From assembly GCA_016927475.1 (NCBI GenBank), contig JAFGMO010000025.1:1-64000 (forward strand): a stretch of 64,000 nt of DNA. The letters run 5' to 3'. Source of the DNA: Candidatus Aminicenantota bacterium. GTDB lineage: Bacteria > Acidobacteriota > Aminicenantia > Aminicenantales > Aminicenantaceae. Shown piece by piece: positions 1 to 7,797 of the stretch. Every line of letters starts with the position of its first letter. Positions within the stretch are counted from its first letter, which is position 1. The notes below the pieces were generated by a model, which was not told where the DNA came from, ran no database searches, and worked only from the letters and a program-made list of their open reading frames with translations. Both the position numbers and the translations under genes were made by a program.

Positions 1-110
1 CTTTGTTGCAGCCTGTTCGCGGTGCCAAGCACAGCTTCACAGGCTGACGCCTCACAGCTACGGCAAGCTTGGCTCGTGAATAATACAAACTTGGTTGTTT
101 TGATCTGAAC
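1..110. repeat. Partial dispersed intergenic repeat (type S)
   Basis: This non-coding stretch shares an imperfect block (positions 30-53, starting CACAGCTTCACAGG) with 19566-19590. Both copies continue into a GGCTCrTGAATAAyAC segment (71-84 here, about 19637-19652 in the other copy). That segment resembles the right arm of the hairpin repeats described elsewhere in this window. The window edge cuts the left side. No gene is visible in 1-167. Confidence 0.5.
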
Positions 111-167
111 CTAAAGCAGGTGTAATCCTGTTGTTTGTTTTTTTAATAATAATGGACCGAGAATAAA

Positions 168-629
168 ATGAAAATATATGATCAAATACCGCCTAACCTT
201 ATTTTTTTGGATCTTTGCCCGAAGGAAAAAGAACAGCTTTTAAAGGATATCGTGGCGAATATGAAGGAGAAGGGTTTTATCTCTAATGAGAGGAAGATCC
301 TTGAAAAGCTCCTGGAAAGAGAACATCTTTGCTGCACGGCTCTGGAAAAAGGAATCGCCGTTCCGCATGCACTCATTGACATTGAAAATCCCCCTTTGGT
401 TGCTTTGGCTCGGATCAAGGAGGGAGTGAATTTTGAATCCGCCGACCGTATGCCGACTTACATCATTATGATGCTTTTAGGCAATAAGAATGACCCGGGA
501 AGCCATCTTCGTTTTTTGGCGCGGATCTGCCGTTTGGTGAAAGAGACACAATTTGTGGAGAAGGCGCGACAGGCGGAAACACCATCGGAGATCCTTGCAA
601 TTCTGAAAGAAGAGGAAAAAAAGATTTGA
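168..629 (+). CDS. PTS EIIA type-2 (fructose/PtsN-like) domain protein
   Basis: This is a stand-alone EIIA domain of the fructose/nitrogen PTS family, which accepts phosphate on a histidine and in PtsN-type proteins regulates partners rather than sugar uptake. The active-site context GIAVPHA places the phospho-acceptor at His67. A second family signature, LLGNKNDPGSHLRFLA, follows at about 103-118. The length of 153 aa is usual for PtsN. No EIIB or EIIC gene is nearby. The next gene, a PII-like protein, overlaps its stop by one base and two cation/proton antiporters follow, so control of ion transport is the likely role (inference). PtsN is known to regulate K+ transport in proteobacteria. 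Confidence 0.88.
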   Translation: MKIYDQIPPNLIFLDLCPKEKEQLLKDIVANMKEKGFISNERKILEKLLEREHLCCTALEKGIAVPHALIDIENPPLVALARIKEGVNFESADRMPTYIIMMLLGNKNDPGSHLRFLARICRLVKETQFVEKARQAETPSEILAILKEEEKKI

Positions 630-964
630 TGAAACTTCTTATCCTTATTCTTAATAAAGTTGAGAAACTGGAGGAAGTCCTGGAGGGTTTTGTCGAGATA
701 GGTATCACCGGAGCCACCGTCATTGACAGCGTGGGAATGGGACATATCCTTTCAGAAGAGGTTCCCATCTTTGCCGGACTCCGGTTTATGTTTTCGGGAG
801 CCAAGCCATATAACAAGATGATTTTCTCTGTTATTGATGAGAAAAAAGAAGAAGCGGCTATCGATATCCTGGGCCGGATTCTGGGAGATTTGAACAGTCC
901 GGGGACGGGAATTATCTTTGTCATTCCTTTAGATAAGGTAATTGGTCTGAAACCGGAATTCTGA
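629..964 (+). CDS. PII-like (GlnB-fold) signalling protein
   Basis: A 111-aa protein with the size and strand order of the PII/GlnB fold. It opens with a hydrophobic beta strand, LLILILNKV, has an IGITGATVIDSVG segment typical of PII-like proteins, and ends with PGTGIIFVIPLDKVIGL, comparable to the last strand of PII. It lacks the classical T-loop tyrosine signature, so it belongs with the diverged PII-like proteins found beside transporters. The ATG at 629 overlaps the upstream stop (TGATG); an in-frame TTG at 626 is less likely. It sits between the EIIA gene and two antiporters and may sense a nucleotide or other small ligand for them (inference). Confidence 0.78.
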   Translation: MKLLILILNKVEKLEEVLEGFVEIGITGATVIDSVGMGHILSEEVPIFAGLRFMFSGAKPYNKMIFSVIDEKKEEAAIDILGRILGDLNSPGTGIIFVIPLDKVIGLKPEF

Positions 965-968
965 TTCC

Positions 969-2177
969 ATGAAAATCCTCTTTGCTTTCGGCGTTCTTAT
1001 TTTGGTTTCATTTTTAGGGGCCCGTTTTTTATTTCGTAAGCGTGCCTCTTTTTCTCCTATCTCCTATTTTTTCTTTTCCGGCATGATTTATATCTTTTTC
1101 GGATTGTTTCTGGGCCGTTTTGGTGTCAAGGTGCTTACGGGGGATGTCTTGAAGAACCTCGATCCCTTGGTTCATCTTTGCCTGGGTTGGGTGGGATTTA
1201 TCTTTGGTTTCCAATTCGAATACAAATATATCCGTCGGTTTCCGCAGAAGTATGTCGGTCTGTCTTTTCTTCAATCCCTTTTTATCATTGTGCTGGTCTC
1301 GGTTAGTTTCTGTATCCTGTTGCCTCTTCTGTATGCGGAACAGGATTATTTTATGCTTTATGGAATGGCCATAGCCATGGGATTGCTTTTGAGCTTGTCA
1401 TCGCCTTCATTGATCAATTTTTTTTCCCGGCGTCTGCCCAGTGGGGGAAACTATTGTTACCTCGCCCGTTTTTTATCCGGAGTTAATGGATTCTGGGGAG
1501 TTTTGGGCATGTCTCTTATCATAAGTTTTTGGCATTATCCATTTTTCTCCACAGGGATAACGACCAGAGGTCTTATTTTTTTGGTGGTTTCGGTGCTTTT
1601 TCCCGTTTTTCTCGGGTACCTTTTTCATTTTTTGACCATGGGCAGGAGTGAATCCGGTGATCTTTTGGTTTTTCTGCTGGGAATGGTTTTTTTTGCCGCC
1701 GGCGCAGCCACATATTTTCACCTTTCTTCATTGTTCGTCTGTATGATTCTGGGAGTGACGTATTCCAATCTGACTTCCCTTCAGGGAAAAATATATCCTC
1801 TTCTTATTTCCACGGAAAAACCGTTTTATATCGTTTTCCTTATCTTTATCGGAGCCATGTGGGAGTTTACTTTTGACCTTAAGATCGGCCTCATTGTTTT
1901 TATCCTTGTCGGGCTGCGTATCGCGGGCTTTCTTCTTCCACTGCGATTTTTCGGCCGTTTGCTGAAATTTCCTTTCCCTGTGCCTGCTCGATTCGGACTT
2001 TGTTTTTTTTCTTCTGGGGGAATCGCTTTGGCCTTTATTGTCAGTTTCAAGTTGCTTTATCCCCTGGAAATGACCAATGTTTTTGTTTCAGCTGCCATTC
2101 TGGCCACTATAGCCGGGGAATTTCTCGGCCCCTGGGGATTGAAAAAATCCATTCTTATTCTTGATGAAAAAAGATGA
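969..2177 (+). CDS. CPA2-type cation/proton antiporter-like membrane protein (first of a pair)
   Basis: A 402-aa, very hydrophobic protein with about 11-12 predicted membrane segments. It starts at a short hydrophobic helix (LFAFGVLILVSFLGARFLF) and contains the long alternating hydrophobic blocks of Kef/NhaA-like exchangers, including an ATIAGEFLGPWGLKK end typical of CPA2 antiporters. It begins 4 bases after the PII-like gene, and its stop overlaps the next antiporter start (ATGA). Its sequence is more diverged than the partner's, and the TSPSTT-type core motif seen in the partner appears here only as SSPSLI (about 144-149). It may be a partner subunit or a regulatory paralogue. Confidence 0.72.
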   Translation: MKILFAFGVLILVSFLGARFLFRKRASFSPISYFFFSGMIYIFFGLFLGRFGVKVLTGDVLKNLDPLVHLCLGWVGFIFGFQFEYKYIRRFPQKYVGLSFLQSLFIIVLVSVSFCILLPLLYAEQDYFMLYGMAIAMGLLLSLSSPSLINFFSRRLPSGGNYCYLARFLSGVNGFWGVLGMSLIISFWHYPFFSTGITTRGLIFLVVSVLFPVFLGYLFHFLTMGRSESGDLLVFLLGMVFFAAGAATYFHLSSLFVCMILGVTYSNLTSLQGKIYPLLISTEKPFYIVFLIFIGAMWEFTFDLKIGLIVFILVGLRIAGFLLPLRFFGRLLKFPFPVPARFGLCFFSSGGIALAFIVSFKLLYPLEMTNVFVSAAILATIAGEFLGPWGLKKSILILDEKR

Positions 2178-3457
2178 ACATTATCGTATTGATTGTCCTT
2201 TTCCTCTTGATGCTGTTTTTGAAAAGTACTCCCTTGGAGCCATTCGCGGAGTTGGGGAAAAGTTCGTCGCTGTCTCTGGGATTCATTTTGGTCTTTGCTT
2301 TTCTGTTGGGGAAAAAAATCAAGCAGCTCAGTCTTCCCAGGATTACCGGTTTTATCCTGGCCGGAATTTTCTGCGGTCCCTATATCATGAAATTTCTGAG
2401 CACCCGCGATGTCCAAAACCTTCAACTTTTAGACGGCCTGGCCTTGAGTCTCATCGCCCTTACAGCCGGCGGGGAGATGAGGATTTCCGAGTTAAAAAAA
2501 TACATGCGGACACTTGTTTCCATCGTTTTTTTTCAGACATCTGTTATCATCGTTGGATTTACGCTTTTCTGTTTTATCGGAGGATCTCTGTTTCCTTTTT
2601 TAGCCGGAAAAACAATGGCCCAGACGGTGGCTTTTTCTCTTCTGCTGGGTACCCTGGCTACAGCCACCTCTCCTTCGACCACGATCGCCGTCATCAATGA
2701 GCTTAAAGCCAAGGGGAAAATAACAGATCTTGTCTTGAGTGCCGCGGTCGTTAAGGATTTTGCCGTAATTGTCCTTTTTGCTTTCAGTCTTTCCTTCTCT
2801 AAAGGTTTGTTGTCTCCGGAAAAAACCTTTGATGCCCAATTTCTTCTTCATATCCTCCGGGATGTCGGCGGTTCGATCTTGATTGGATTGGCGGTGGGGG
2901 GAGGCATTATTCTTTATTTGAGATTTATCAAGGAACAGATGGCAGTTTTTATCCTCGCTGTAGCGTTTTTTACTTACCAAGTTTCCCACAATTTCGGTTT
3001 CCATCCTTTGATGATCTGTCTTTTGGCCGGATTCATCGTGGAAAACTTTTCATCTCAAGGAGAAAAATTCATCCAAGCCATTGAAAAAAGTTCCCTTCCC
3101 ATTTATGTCATCTTTTTTGCCATCTCCGGGGCTTCCCTCAATATGGCGGCTCTTCAGAAGACTTGGTTCTTAGCTTTAATCATTGTTGTTCTGAGGGGAA
3201 TATTGAAATATTCAGGCACCTATATCGGGGCCCGTCTGGCACGGGCCGAGCAGGGAATCCGGAAGAAATCCTGGGCCGGATTCATTTCCCAGGCAGGGGT
3301 GGCCCTGGGAATGGCGGTTATTATTGAGAGAACATTCCCTCAATGGGGGGACGAATTTAAAGCACTTATTCTGGCCGTTATCGCCATCAACCAGATTTTT
3401 GGTCCCATTCTTCTACAGAGGCTTATTAACCGGGCTGAAGAAGCAGGGAAAAAATAA
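2174..3457 (+). CDS. CPA2 family cation/proton antiporter
   Basis: A 427-aa sodium/proton or potassium/proton exchanger domain protein. LPRITGFILAGIFCGPYIM near residue 55 is the typical early motif of KefB/NapA-like antiporters. LATATSPSTTIAVINEL (about 160-176) matches the unwound-helix region, and VVKDFAVIVLFA (about 192-203) carries the conserved Lys-Asp of the ion-binding core. About 12 membrane helices are visible and no C-terminal TrkA domain is present. The start codon overlaps the stop of the preceding antiporter-like gene by four bases, which argues for translational coupling of the two. Confidence 0.85.
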   Translation: MNIIVLIVLFLLMLFLKSTPLEPFAELGKSSSLSLGFILVFAFLLGKKIKQLSLPRITGFILAGIFCGPYIMKFLSTRDVQNLQLLDGLALSLIALTAGGEMRISELKKYMRTLVSIVFFQTSVIIVGFTLFCFIGGSLFPFLAGKTMAQTVAFSLLLGTLATATSPSTTIAVINELKAKGKITDLVLSAAVVKDFAVIVLFAFSLSFSKGLLSPEKTFDAQFLLHILRDVGGSILIGLAVGGGIILYLRFIKEQMAVFILAVAFFTYQVSHNFGFHPLMICLLAGFIVENFSSQGEKFIQAIEKSSLPIYVIFFAISGASLNMAALQKTWFLALIIVVLRGILKYSGTYIGARLARAEQGIRKKSWAGFISQAGVALGMAVIIERTFPQWGDEFKALILAVIAINQIFGPILLQRLINRAEEAGKK

Positions 3458-3476
3458 GCACATAAATAGCGCAGAG

Positions 3477-3600
3477 TAACTGCGTTATTACCCGGAAAAT
3501 AACAAAAGTTATCACCCGGTTCATCCGGGTGATCCAGGATTACAGGCAATAGTTTTCATCGTTTGCGGATGCGTCAGCGTATGAGAAATGAATAAATTTG
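3477..3600. repeat. Dispersed repeat, copy A, with central hairpin
   Basis: About 124 bp nearly matched by 4691-4815 (same order, scattered substitutions). It contains a perfect 9-bp inverted repeat, ATCACCCGG/CCGGGTGAT, at 3511-3519 and 3525-3533 with a 5-base loop. The ends (TAACTGCGTTATTAC and AATGAATAAATTTG) resemble degenerate arms of the TTCATAAATT hairpin family. It lies directly after the antiporter operon. No coding capacity is seen. Confidence 0.85.
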
Positions 3601-3660
3601 AAAAACCGGCTGAACATGTGTATAGCGCAGTTTACTACTCAAAATGATTATGCTAATATG

Positions 3661-3960
3661 ATGTCACCTCTCATGGAATCACGAGTTCATATGCTGGTCA
3701 AAGGGCGGGTCCAAGGAGTCTCTTTCCGTTACTACACCCAAAAATGGGCTCTTTCTTTGGGAATTAATGGTTGGGTGAGGAACCTTGCTGATGGAAGGGT
3801 CGAGATTCTAGTAGAGGGGAAAATGGAGGATTTAGAGGAACTTGTTGCCAGAACAAAAAAAGGGCCTCCAATAGCGTATGTGGAAAAAGTGGAAGTGGAT
3901 TGGCAGCCCTACAGGGGAGAATTCTCAGAATTCCGGGTCCGCAATACGGAATTTATCTAA
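3661..3960 (+). CDS. Acylphosphatase
   Basis: A small enzyme hydrolysing acyl phosphates such as carbamoyl or acetyl phosphate. VKGRVQGVSFRYYTQ carries the conserved phosphate-binding loop and catalytic Arg. GINGWVRNLADGRVEI contains the catalytic Asn region. The match spans the whole roughly 90-aa family length. The start is uncertain: ATG codons lie at 3658, 3661 and 3673 without a clear ribosome-binding site, and the family usually begins near the 3673 position. A longer reading from TTG 3598 would start inside the upstream repeat and is unlikely. Confidence 0.9.
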   Translation: MSPLMESRVHMLVKGRVQGVSFRYYTQKWALSLGINGWVRNLADGRVEILVEGKMEDLEELVARTKKGPPIAYVEKVEVDWQPYRGEFSEFRVRNTEFI

Positions 3961-4013
3961 GGGGACACATTTTTTTATGAAGCCTTCGATATTTCATCGA
4001 TAGGGAGAAACCC

Positions 4014-4337
4014 ATGCTGAAAATAAACAAAAAAGATCAGCCGACAGTAAAGGTTTTCACCGGGGTGACCCGGAAAACTTTAGCCTGTGGAAAGGATATT
4101 CTCTTAGCCAGGTTTGATTACGAAAAAGGGGCAGTCGTTCCTCTCCATAAACATGCTTATGAACAGGTTACGACCATATTGAAGGGGTGCCAGAAGATAA
4201 TCATCAAGGGAAACGAAGTGAACGAGGAAATCGTGGTCGAAGCCGGCGATTCTTATGTCGTTCCGGCGCAGTTTGAGCATGAGCAAGTCAGCCTAGAAGA
4301 GTCGGTCACGATTGATGCCTGGAACCTGGCTCCGTGA
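4014..4337 (+). CDS. Cupin-domain protein
   Basis: A 107-aa single-domain cupin. The first metal-binding motif is visible as PLHKHAYEQ (His45, His47, Glu50) and the second as AGDSYVVPAQFEH (His89), so a metal ion is probably bound. The AGGGAGAAACCC leader gives a clear ribosome-binding site. The substrate cannot be deduced. The gene stands between acylphosphatase and a convergent TRASH-like gene, with no obvious pathway link. Confidence 0.85.
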   Translation: MLKINKKDQPTVKVFTGVTRKTLACGKDILLARFDYEKGAVVPLHKHAYEQVTTILKGCQKIIIKGNEVNEEIVVEAGDSYVVPAQFEHEQVSLEESVTIDAWNLAP

Positions 4338-4381
4338 GCGGAAAGAGATAAAATTACAGCCGGTTTCCCAAAAAAAAAGAA

Positions 4382-4642
4382 TCAGCCGGTTTTTTTCTTT
4401 TCTAAAAATTTATTCCGGCATTCCCTGGAACAGAAGAAATATTCTTTTCCATCGATGATTTCCCGAATTGCTTCCTCACGGGGGATGTATGTGTTGCAGT
4501 ACTCGTCTTTGACCATGACTCCGGAACGGGACGGAATGGTCTTAGAGGGTGGTTTTTTTTTGGATAGAGAGAAAAAGAATCGGACGACAAGGTAGATAAG
4601 GTAAAAAATCAATCCGTAATAAAAAATTTTGATTAGACTCAT
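4382..4642 (-). CDS. Membrane-anchored TRASH/YHS-like zinc-ribbon protein (PP0621-like)
   Basis: An 86-aa protein with one N-terminal membrane helix (about residues 5-26), a basic linker, and a C-terminal metal-binding finger. The finger pattern is EYCNTYIP ... YFFCSRECRNKF, as in the TRASH/YHS-like PP0621 group, where Cys residues are thought to bind metal. The function of this family is not established. It is convergent with the upstream cupin gene, with a 44-base gap. Confidence 0.72.
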   Translation of the reverse strand: MSLIKIFYYGLIFYLIYLVVRFFFSLSKKKPPSKTIPSRSGVMVKDEYCNTYIPREEAIREIIDGKEYFFCSRECRNKFLEKKKTG

Positions 4643-4690
4643 TGATGTTCCAGATATTTAACTTTAAGCATTTAGAATCGGAATGTCAAT

Positions 4691-4815
4691 TAACCTGCAT
4701 TATTACCTAGAAAATAACAACAGTCATCACCCGGTTCATCCGGGTGATCCAGGATTACAGGCAATAATTTTCATCGTTCGCGGGTGCGCCTGCGCATGAA
4801 AAATTCATAAATTTG
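4691..4815. repeat. Dispersed repeat, copy B, with central hairpin
   Basis: Near match to 3477-3600. It starts with AACCTGCATTATTAC, the left-arm sequence of the hairpin family, and carries the same 9-bp inverted repeat (4726-4734/4740-4748). It runs directly into the perfect hairpin at 4803-4861. The whole 4643-4950 gap is filled by these repeats, with no gene seen. Confidence 0.85.
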
Positions 4816-4861
4816 GCCGAGAGTGATAAAGACAAGAAAAGAACCGGCCAAATTTATGAAT
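4803..4861. repeat. Hairpin element: perfect 16-bp inverted repeat
   Basis: Arms ATTCATAAATTTGGCC (4803-4818) and GGCCAAATTTATGAAT (4846-4861) are perfectly complementary around a 27-base purine-rich loop, followed by AATGCAGAT. It is a member of the family also seen at 18747-18895 and 38274-38332. The arm sequence differs between members but pairing is kept. Confidence 0.92.
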
Positions 4862-4950
4862 AATGCAGATTTTTCAGGGAATCCTCACTTGAAAATTGAT
4901 AGTTGACCCAGTAAGATGAGTACATATATTATTTTTTTTGAATAATTTTC

Positions 4951-5883
4951 ATGCGAGATTTAATTGAGGGAATCTTACGAGGGGACCACCGGACTATAGC
5001 CCGGGCTATCACTCTGATTGAAAATGACCGGCGGAAAGCCCAGAAAATAATAAGGGGTATATATACCCATACAGGGAATGCCTTGGTTATAGGTATGACG
5101 GGGGCACCCGGCACAGGAAAAAGCTGTCTTGTTGACGGGCTGGCTGGTATGTACCGGAAAAAAGAGAAAAAAGTAGGGATTATCGCTGTCGATCCCTCCA
5201 GCCCCTTCAGCGGTGGAGCCATCCTGGGAGACAGAATACGCATGATGCGTCATAGTGCGGATCCGGGTATTTTTATTCGCAGTATGGCTACCCGGGGAAA
5301 CCTTGGAGGATTGGCAGCGTCTACCGGAGAAACACTGAGCGTTCTTGACGCGGCTGGAATGGATATCGTTTTTATCGAGACGGTCGGGGTGGGACAGGAT
5401 GAGGTGGATGTAGTCAAATTTGCGGATATCGTTTGCCTTGTTCTTATCCCGGGTGCAGGAGATGACATTCAGGTTTTCAAAGCCGGTATCATGGAGATTG
5501 CTGATGCGTTTGTCTTGAATAAGACCGACCTGGCAGGATCTGAGAAAACGGAGATGCAGTTAAGATCCGTCCTGGAAATGGCTTCGGAAATCGGTTCTCC
5601 TGTTCCATTGGTTAAAACATCGGCTGATAGGGGGGAGGGGATTGAACATTTGGCTGAGATTATTGAAGAAAAAGCCACTGTCATACGCTCTGAAGATGGG
5701 AAATTTCAAAAAAAACGATGGGTATCCTGGATGCTCAGAGAGATAATTAAGGAAAAGTTGTGGCGAAGTGTTTTTGCAAAAATTCCCGAAGCTGAAATTG
5801 AGGCAGGCGCCGAGCGGATCCGCCTCAAAAAGACGGATCCATATTCGGTTGCTGAAGAACTGATCAAAAGGTGGGATAAATAA
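4951..5883 (+). CDS. meaB: MeaB/ArgK-type GTPase, methylmalonyl-CoA mutase chaperone
   Basis: A 310-aa G3E-family GTPase that protects and reloads B12-dependent acyl-CoA mutases. The P-loop GAPGTGKS is at residues 51-58, a DPSSPFSGGAILGDR switch region follows at about 82-96, and FIETVGVGQDEVDV is the family's Walker B/switch II. NKTD is the base-recognition motif. Methylmalonyl-CoA epimerase follows 20 bases downstream, supporting a role in propionate/succinate interconversion. The mutase itself is not in the window. Confidence 0.95.
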   Translation: MRDLIEGILRGDHRTIARAITLIENDRRKAQKIIRGIYTHTGNALVIGMTGAPGTGKSCLVDGLAGMYRKKEKKVGIIAVDPSSPFSGGAILGDRIRMMRHSADPGIFIRSMATRGNLGGLAASTGETLSVLDAAGMDIVFIETVGVGQDEVDVVKFADIVCLVLIPGAGDDIQVFKAGIMEIADAFVLNKTDLAGSEKTEMQLRSVLEMASEIGSPVPLVKTSADRGEGIEHLAEIIEEKATVIRSEDGKFQKKRWVSWMLREIIKEKLWRSVFAKIPEAEIEAGAERIRLKKTDPYSVAEELIKRWDK

Positions 5884-5903
5884 TATAGGATGATGAGGTG
5901 CGC

Positions 5904-6317
5904 ATGAAAATATCAAATATCCACCACATTGGGATCGCGGTCAAAGACATTAAAAAAAGTGTGGAGAGATGGAAAAAGATTTTCGATCTGAACGATCCAT
6001 GTTTCGAAGAGATCTCAGAGAGGGGAGTCAGCGTGGCGGAATTCGAATTCGAGGAAGGCCCCTCCCTGGAACTTATCTCTCCCCTAGGAGAAAATAAAAG
6101 CCTGGCCGGTTTTCTTGAGAAGAAGGGTGAAGGAATCCATCATTTTTGTTTTGAAGTGGACGATATCAATGAAGTTGTGGTTTCGCTTCGAAAAGCTGGA
6201 GCGCAATTCGTGAATGAAAAACCTCAAAAAGGAGCGGGAGGAAGCCTTATTGTTTTTATACATCCCCGGACTGTCAACGGTGTCCTCATTGAGTTGAAAC
6301 AAAAACCGAAGGAATAA
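5904..6317 (+). CDS. mce: Methylmalonyl-CoA epimerase
   Basis: A glyoxalase-fold enzyme interconverting the two stereoisomers of methylmalonyl-CoA. The sequence shows the paired VOC modules, with HHIGIAVKDI near the N-terminus, LELISPLGE in the middle and GIHHFCFEVDDI at about 80-91. The metal-binding His and Glu residues are in the expected places. The ATG at 5904 is preferred over GTG 5898 because GAGG lies 5 bases upstream of it. It forms an operon with meaB. Confidence 0.93.
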   Translation: MKISNIHHIGIAVKDIKKSVERWKKIFDLNDPCFEEISERGVSVAEFEFEEGPSLELISPLGENKSLAGFLEKKGEGIHHFCFEVDDINEVVVSLRKAGAQFVNEKPQKGAGGSLIVFIHPRTVNGVLIELKQKPKE

Positions 6318-6344
6318 GATGTTCTTCTGAAAAGGAAGACGGAC

Positions 6345-6845
6345 TTAAGGCTGGGAAGCGAGAACAACGGTCCATTTAGCAAAAGACTGTGCGTCATGCA
6401 GGTCGTGTTCATCAGGATGTGACCGGGCCGACGGTGCCATTTCAGTCCAAGCTTGATGTTCGGGAGACTTGCTTAAAACGTCCATTCCCTCAAGGGAGAC
6501 TTCACCCCGGCAGGAAAAGGTTGAGAGTACTTTCGTCTTTGTAGCCAGGGAAACAGCATGTTCCATGGCCTCGCGGGAGAGTCGGCTTCCGGTCAGGGAA
6601 CCGTGAGTGGAAAAAAGTGCGATTTTAATGCCGGAGGGAAGGGATCGGATAAATTCTTCCACCTTATAGGGTGTGCTGTGAGAATGGACGGGAAATCCAA
6701 TAAAAATAAGACTGAAATCAACTGCTTCTTTAACTTCTTGGATTTTTTTTATGACTTTAGGTTCATCCAGAGTGTCGTAGATGGCCTCGGCAACTTTCCG
6801 GGTGTTTCCGGTTAAGGAAAAATAGGCAACAAGAGTTCCAGACAT
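6345..6845 (-). CDS. Flavodoxin family protein
   Basis: A 166-aa FMN-binding flavodoxin-like protein. YFSLTGNTRKVAEAI near the N-terminus is the phosphate-binding loop, and FIGFPVHSHSTP and LFSTHGS follow as the next two nucleotide-binding strands. The electron partner is unknown. It is the last gene of a minus-strand run that also contains an outer-membrane protein and a large histidine kinase. The gap to the upstream gene is 14 bases, and it converges with mce. Confidence 0.88.
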   Translation of the reverse strand: MSGTLVAYFSLTGNTRKVAEAIYDTLDEPKVIKKIQEVKEAVDFSLIFIGFPVHSHSTPYKVEEFIRSLPSGIKIALFSTHGSLTGSRLSREAMEHAVSLATKTKVLSTFSCRGEVSLEGMDVLSKSPEHQAWTEMAPSARSHPDEHDLHDAQSFAKWTVVLASQP

Positions 6846-6859
6846 AATGATTTTGTCCT

Positions 6860-7750
6860 TTAAAATTTAAATCGAAGGCCGAACTTCAAAGACAAGCCGC
6901 TGAGGTCAATTTCTCCCCGCCGGATGTTTGTGATATCGGGATTTTCAGGCCGTTCCTTGTGCCCCGTGAGAACGGAATAGGAATTGCCGGTTCCCCACTC
7001 GGTACTCTCATAAAAATAGAGGGATGCTTTTCCTTCTTCGTCCAGGGTGCTGTCATAAAATTCTTTGGTATAATCCCCTTTGAATCCGTCAGTTTTAGAC
7101 CAAATGTTTTCCGCTTCAGCAGTTAAAGAGACAAATTTCAGGACATCAAATTCCAGCCCCAGGGCTGCATAATAACCAAGTCCCTGAGACCGGAAATCGA
7201 AATCATAGGTATACCAGTAAACAAATTCTTTTCCGGATGGATTAAAAATGGCACTGTATTCTTCCCGGCTTTTGTAGGTTACAAATACGATGTGGCGTCC
7301 TGCATTGATATAAACGTAAAGCTTGGGAAGGACAGGATAGGAGAAGCTGAATCCGATTTTAATGGGAATTACTTTCAAATTGTTTTTTATAAAATGGGTT
7401 TCATCCTGGTTGTCGGCTTCGTTGACGTAGTTAACAGTCCCTTCCTTGCGGTAGGAAAATTGGGAGGCCGCCAGGTTCAGGGATAGTCCGCTGAAAATGT
7501 GGAATCTAATCTCCCCTTCATAACTGGTAAAAGAAGGAAGGGGTGAGAATTCACCTTCCAGTGTTCCTCCGTTTAAAGCTTGCCAGTCCGTCCAGATAGT
7601 ATTGTAAGAGTTTATCCATGTGTTAATGTCGCTGCCGTTTATATTCCCGTAATTGTATGTGAATCTTAGGCTTATGGATTCTGCCCGGAGCGACATTCCG
7701 GCCGAGAGAAGAAGGGGAATGAATAGGAGCCAATATTTTCGTTTTCGCAT
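6860..7750 (-). CDS. Secreted outer-membrane beta-barrel-like protein
   Basis: About 296 aa from the preferred ATG at 7750. The N-terminus MRKRKYWLL...SLRA is a typical signal peptide. The mature part is rich in alternating aromatic/hydrophobic strands (ISLRFTYNYG, LSLNLAASQFSY, YYAALGLEF) and ends in LSLKFGLRFKF with a terminal Phe, the classic insertion signal of outer-membrane barrels. No specific family is recognised. It lies between a membrane histidine kinase and a flavodoxin in one probable operon. Confidence 0.75.
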   Translation of the reverse strand: MRKRKYWLLFIPLLLSAGMSLRAESISLRFTYNYGNINGSDINTWINSYNTIWTDWQALNGGTLEGEFSPLPSFTSYEGEIRFHIFSGLSLNLAASQFSYRKEGTVNYVNEADNQDETHFIKNNLKVIPIKIGFSFSYPVLPKLYVYINAGRHIVFVTYKSREEYSAIFNPSGKEFVYWYTYDFDFRSQGLGYYAALGLEFDVLKFVSLTAEAENIWSKTDGFKGDYTKEFYDSTLDEEGKASLYFYESTEWGTGNSYSVLTGHKERPENPDITNIRRGEIDLSGLSLKFGLRFKF

Positions 7751-7797
7751 CGGAATAGTAATTTTTCCATAAATGGGCATAAAAAACAAGCCCGGGA

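Noticed and set aside
3598-3660. TTG-started longer form of acylphosphatase
   Set aside because: The extra residues do not fit the family and the start lies in a repeat.
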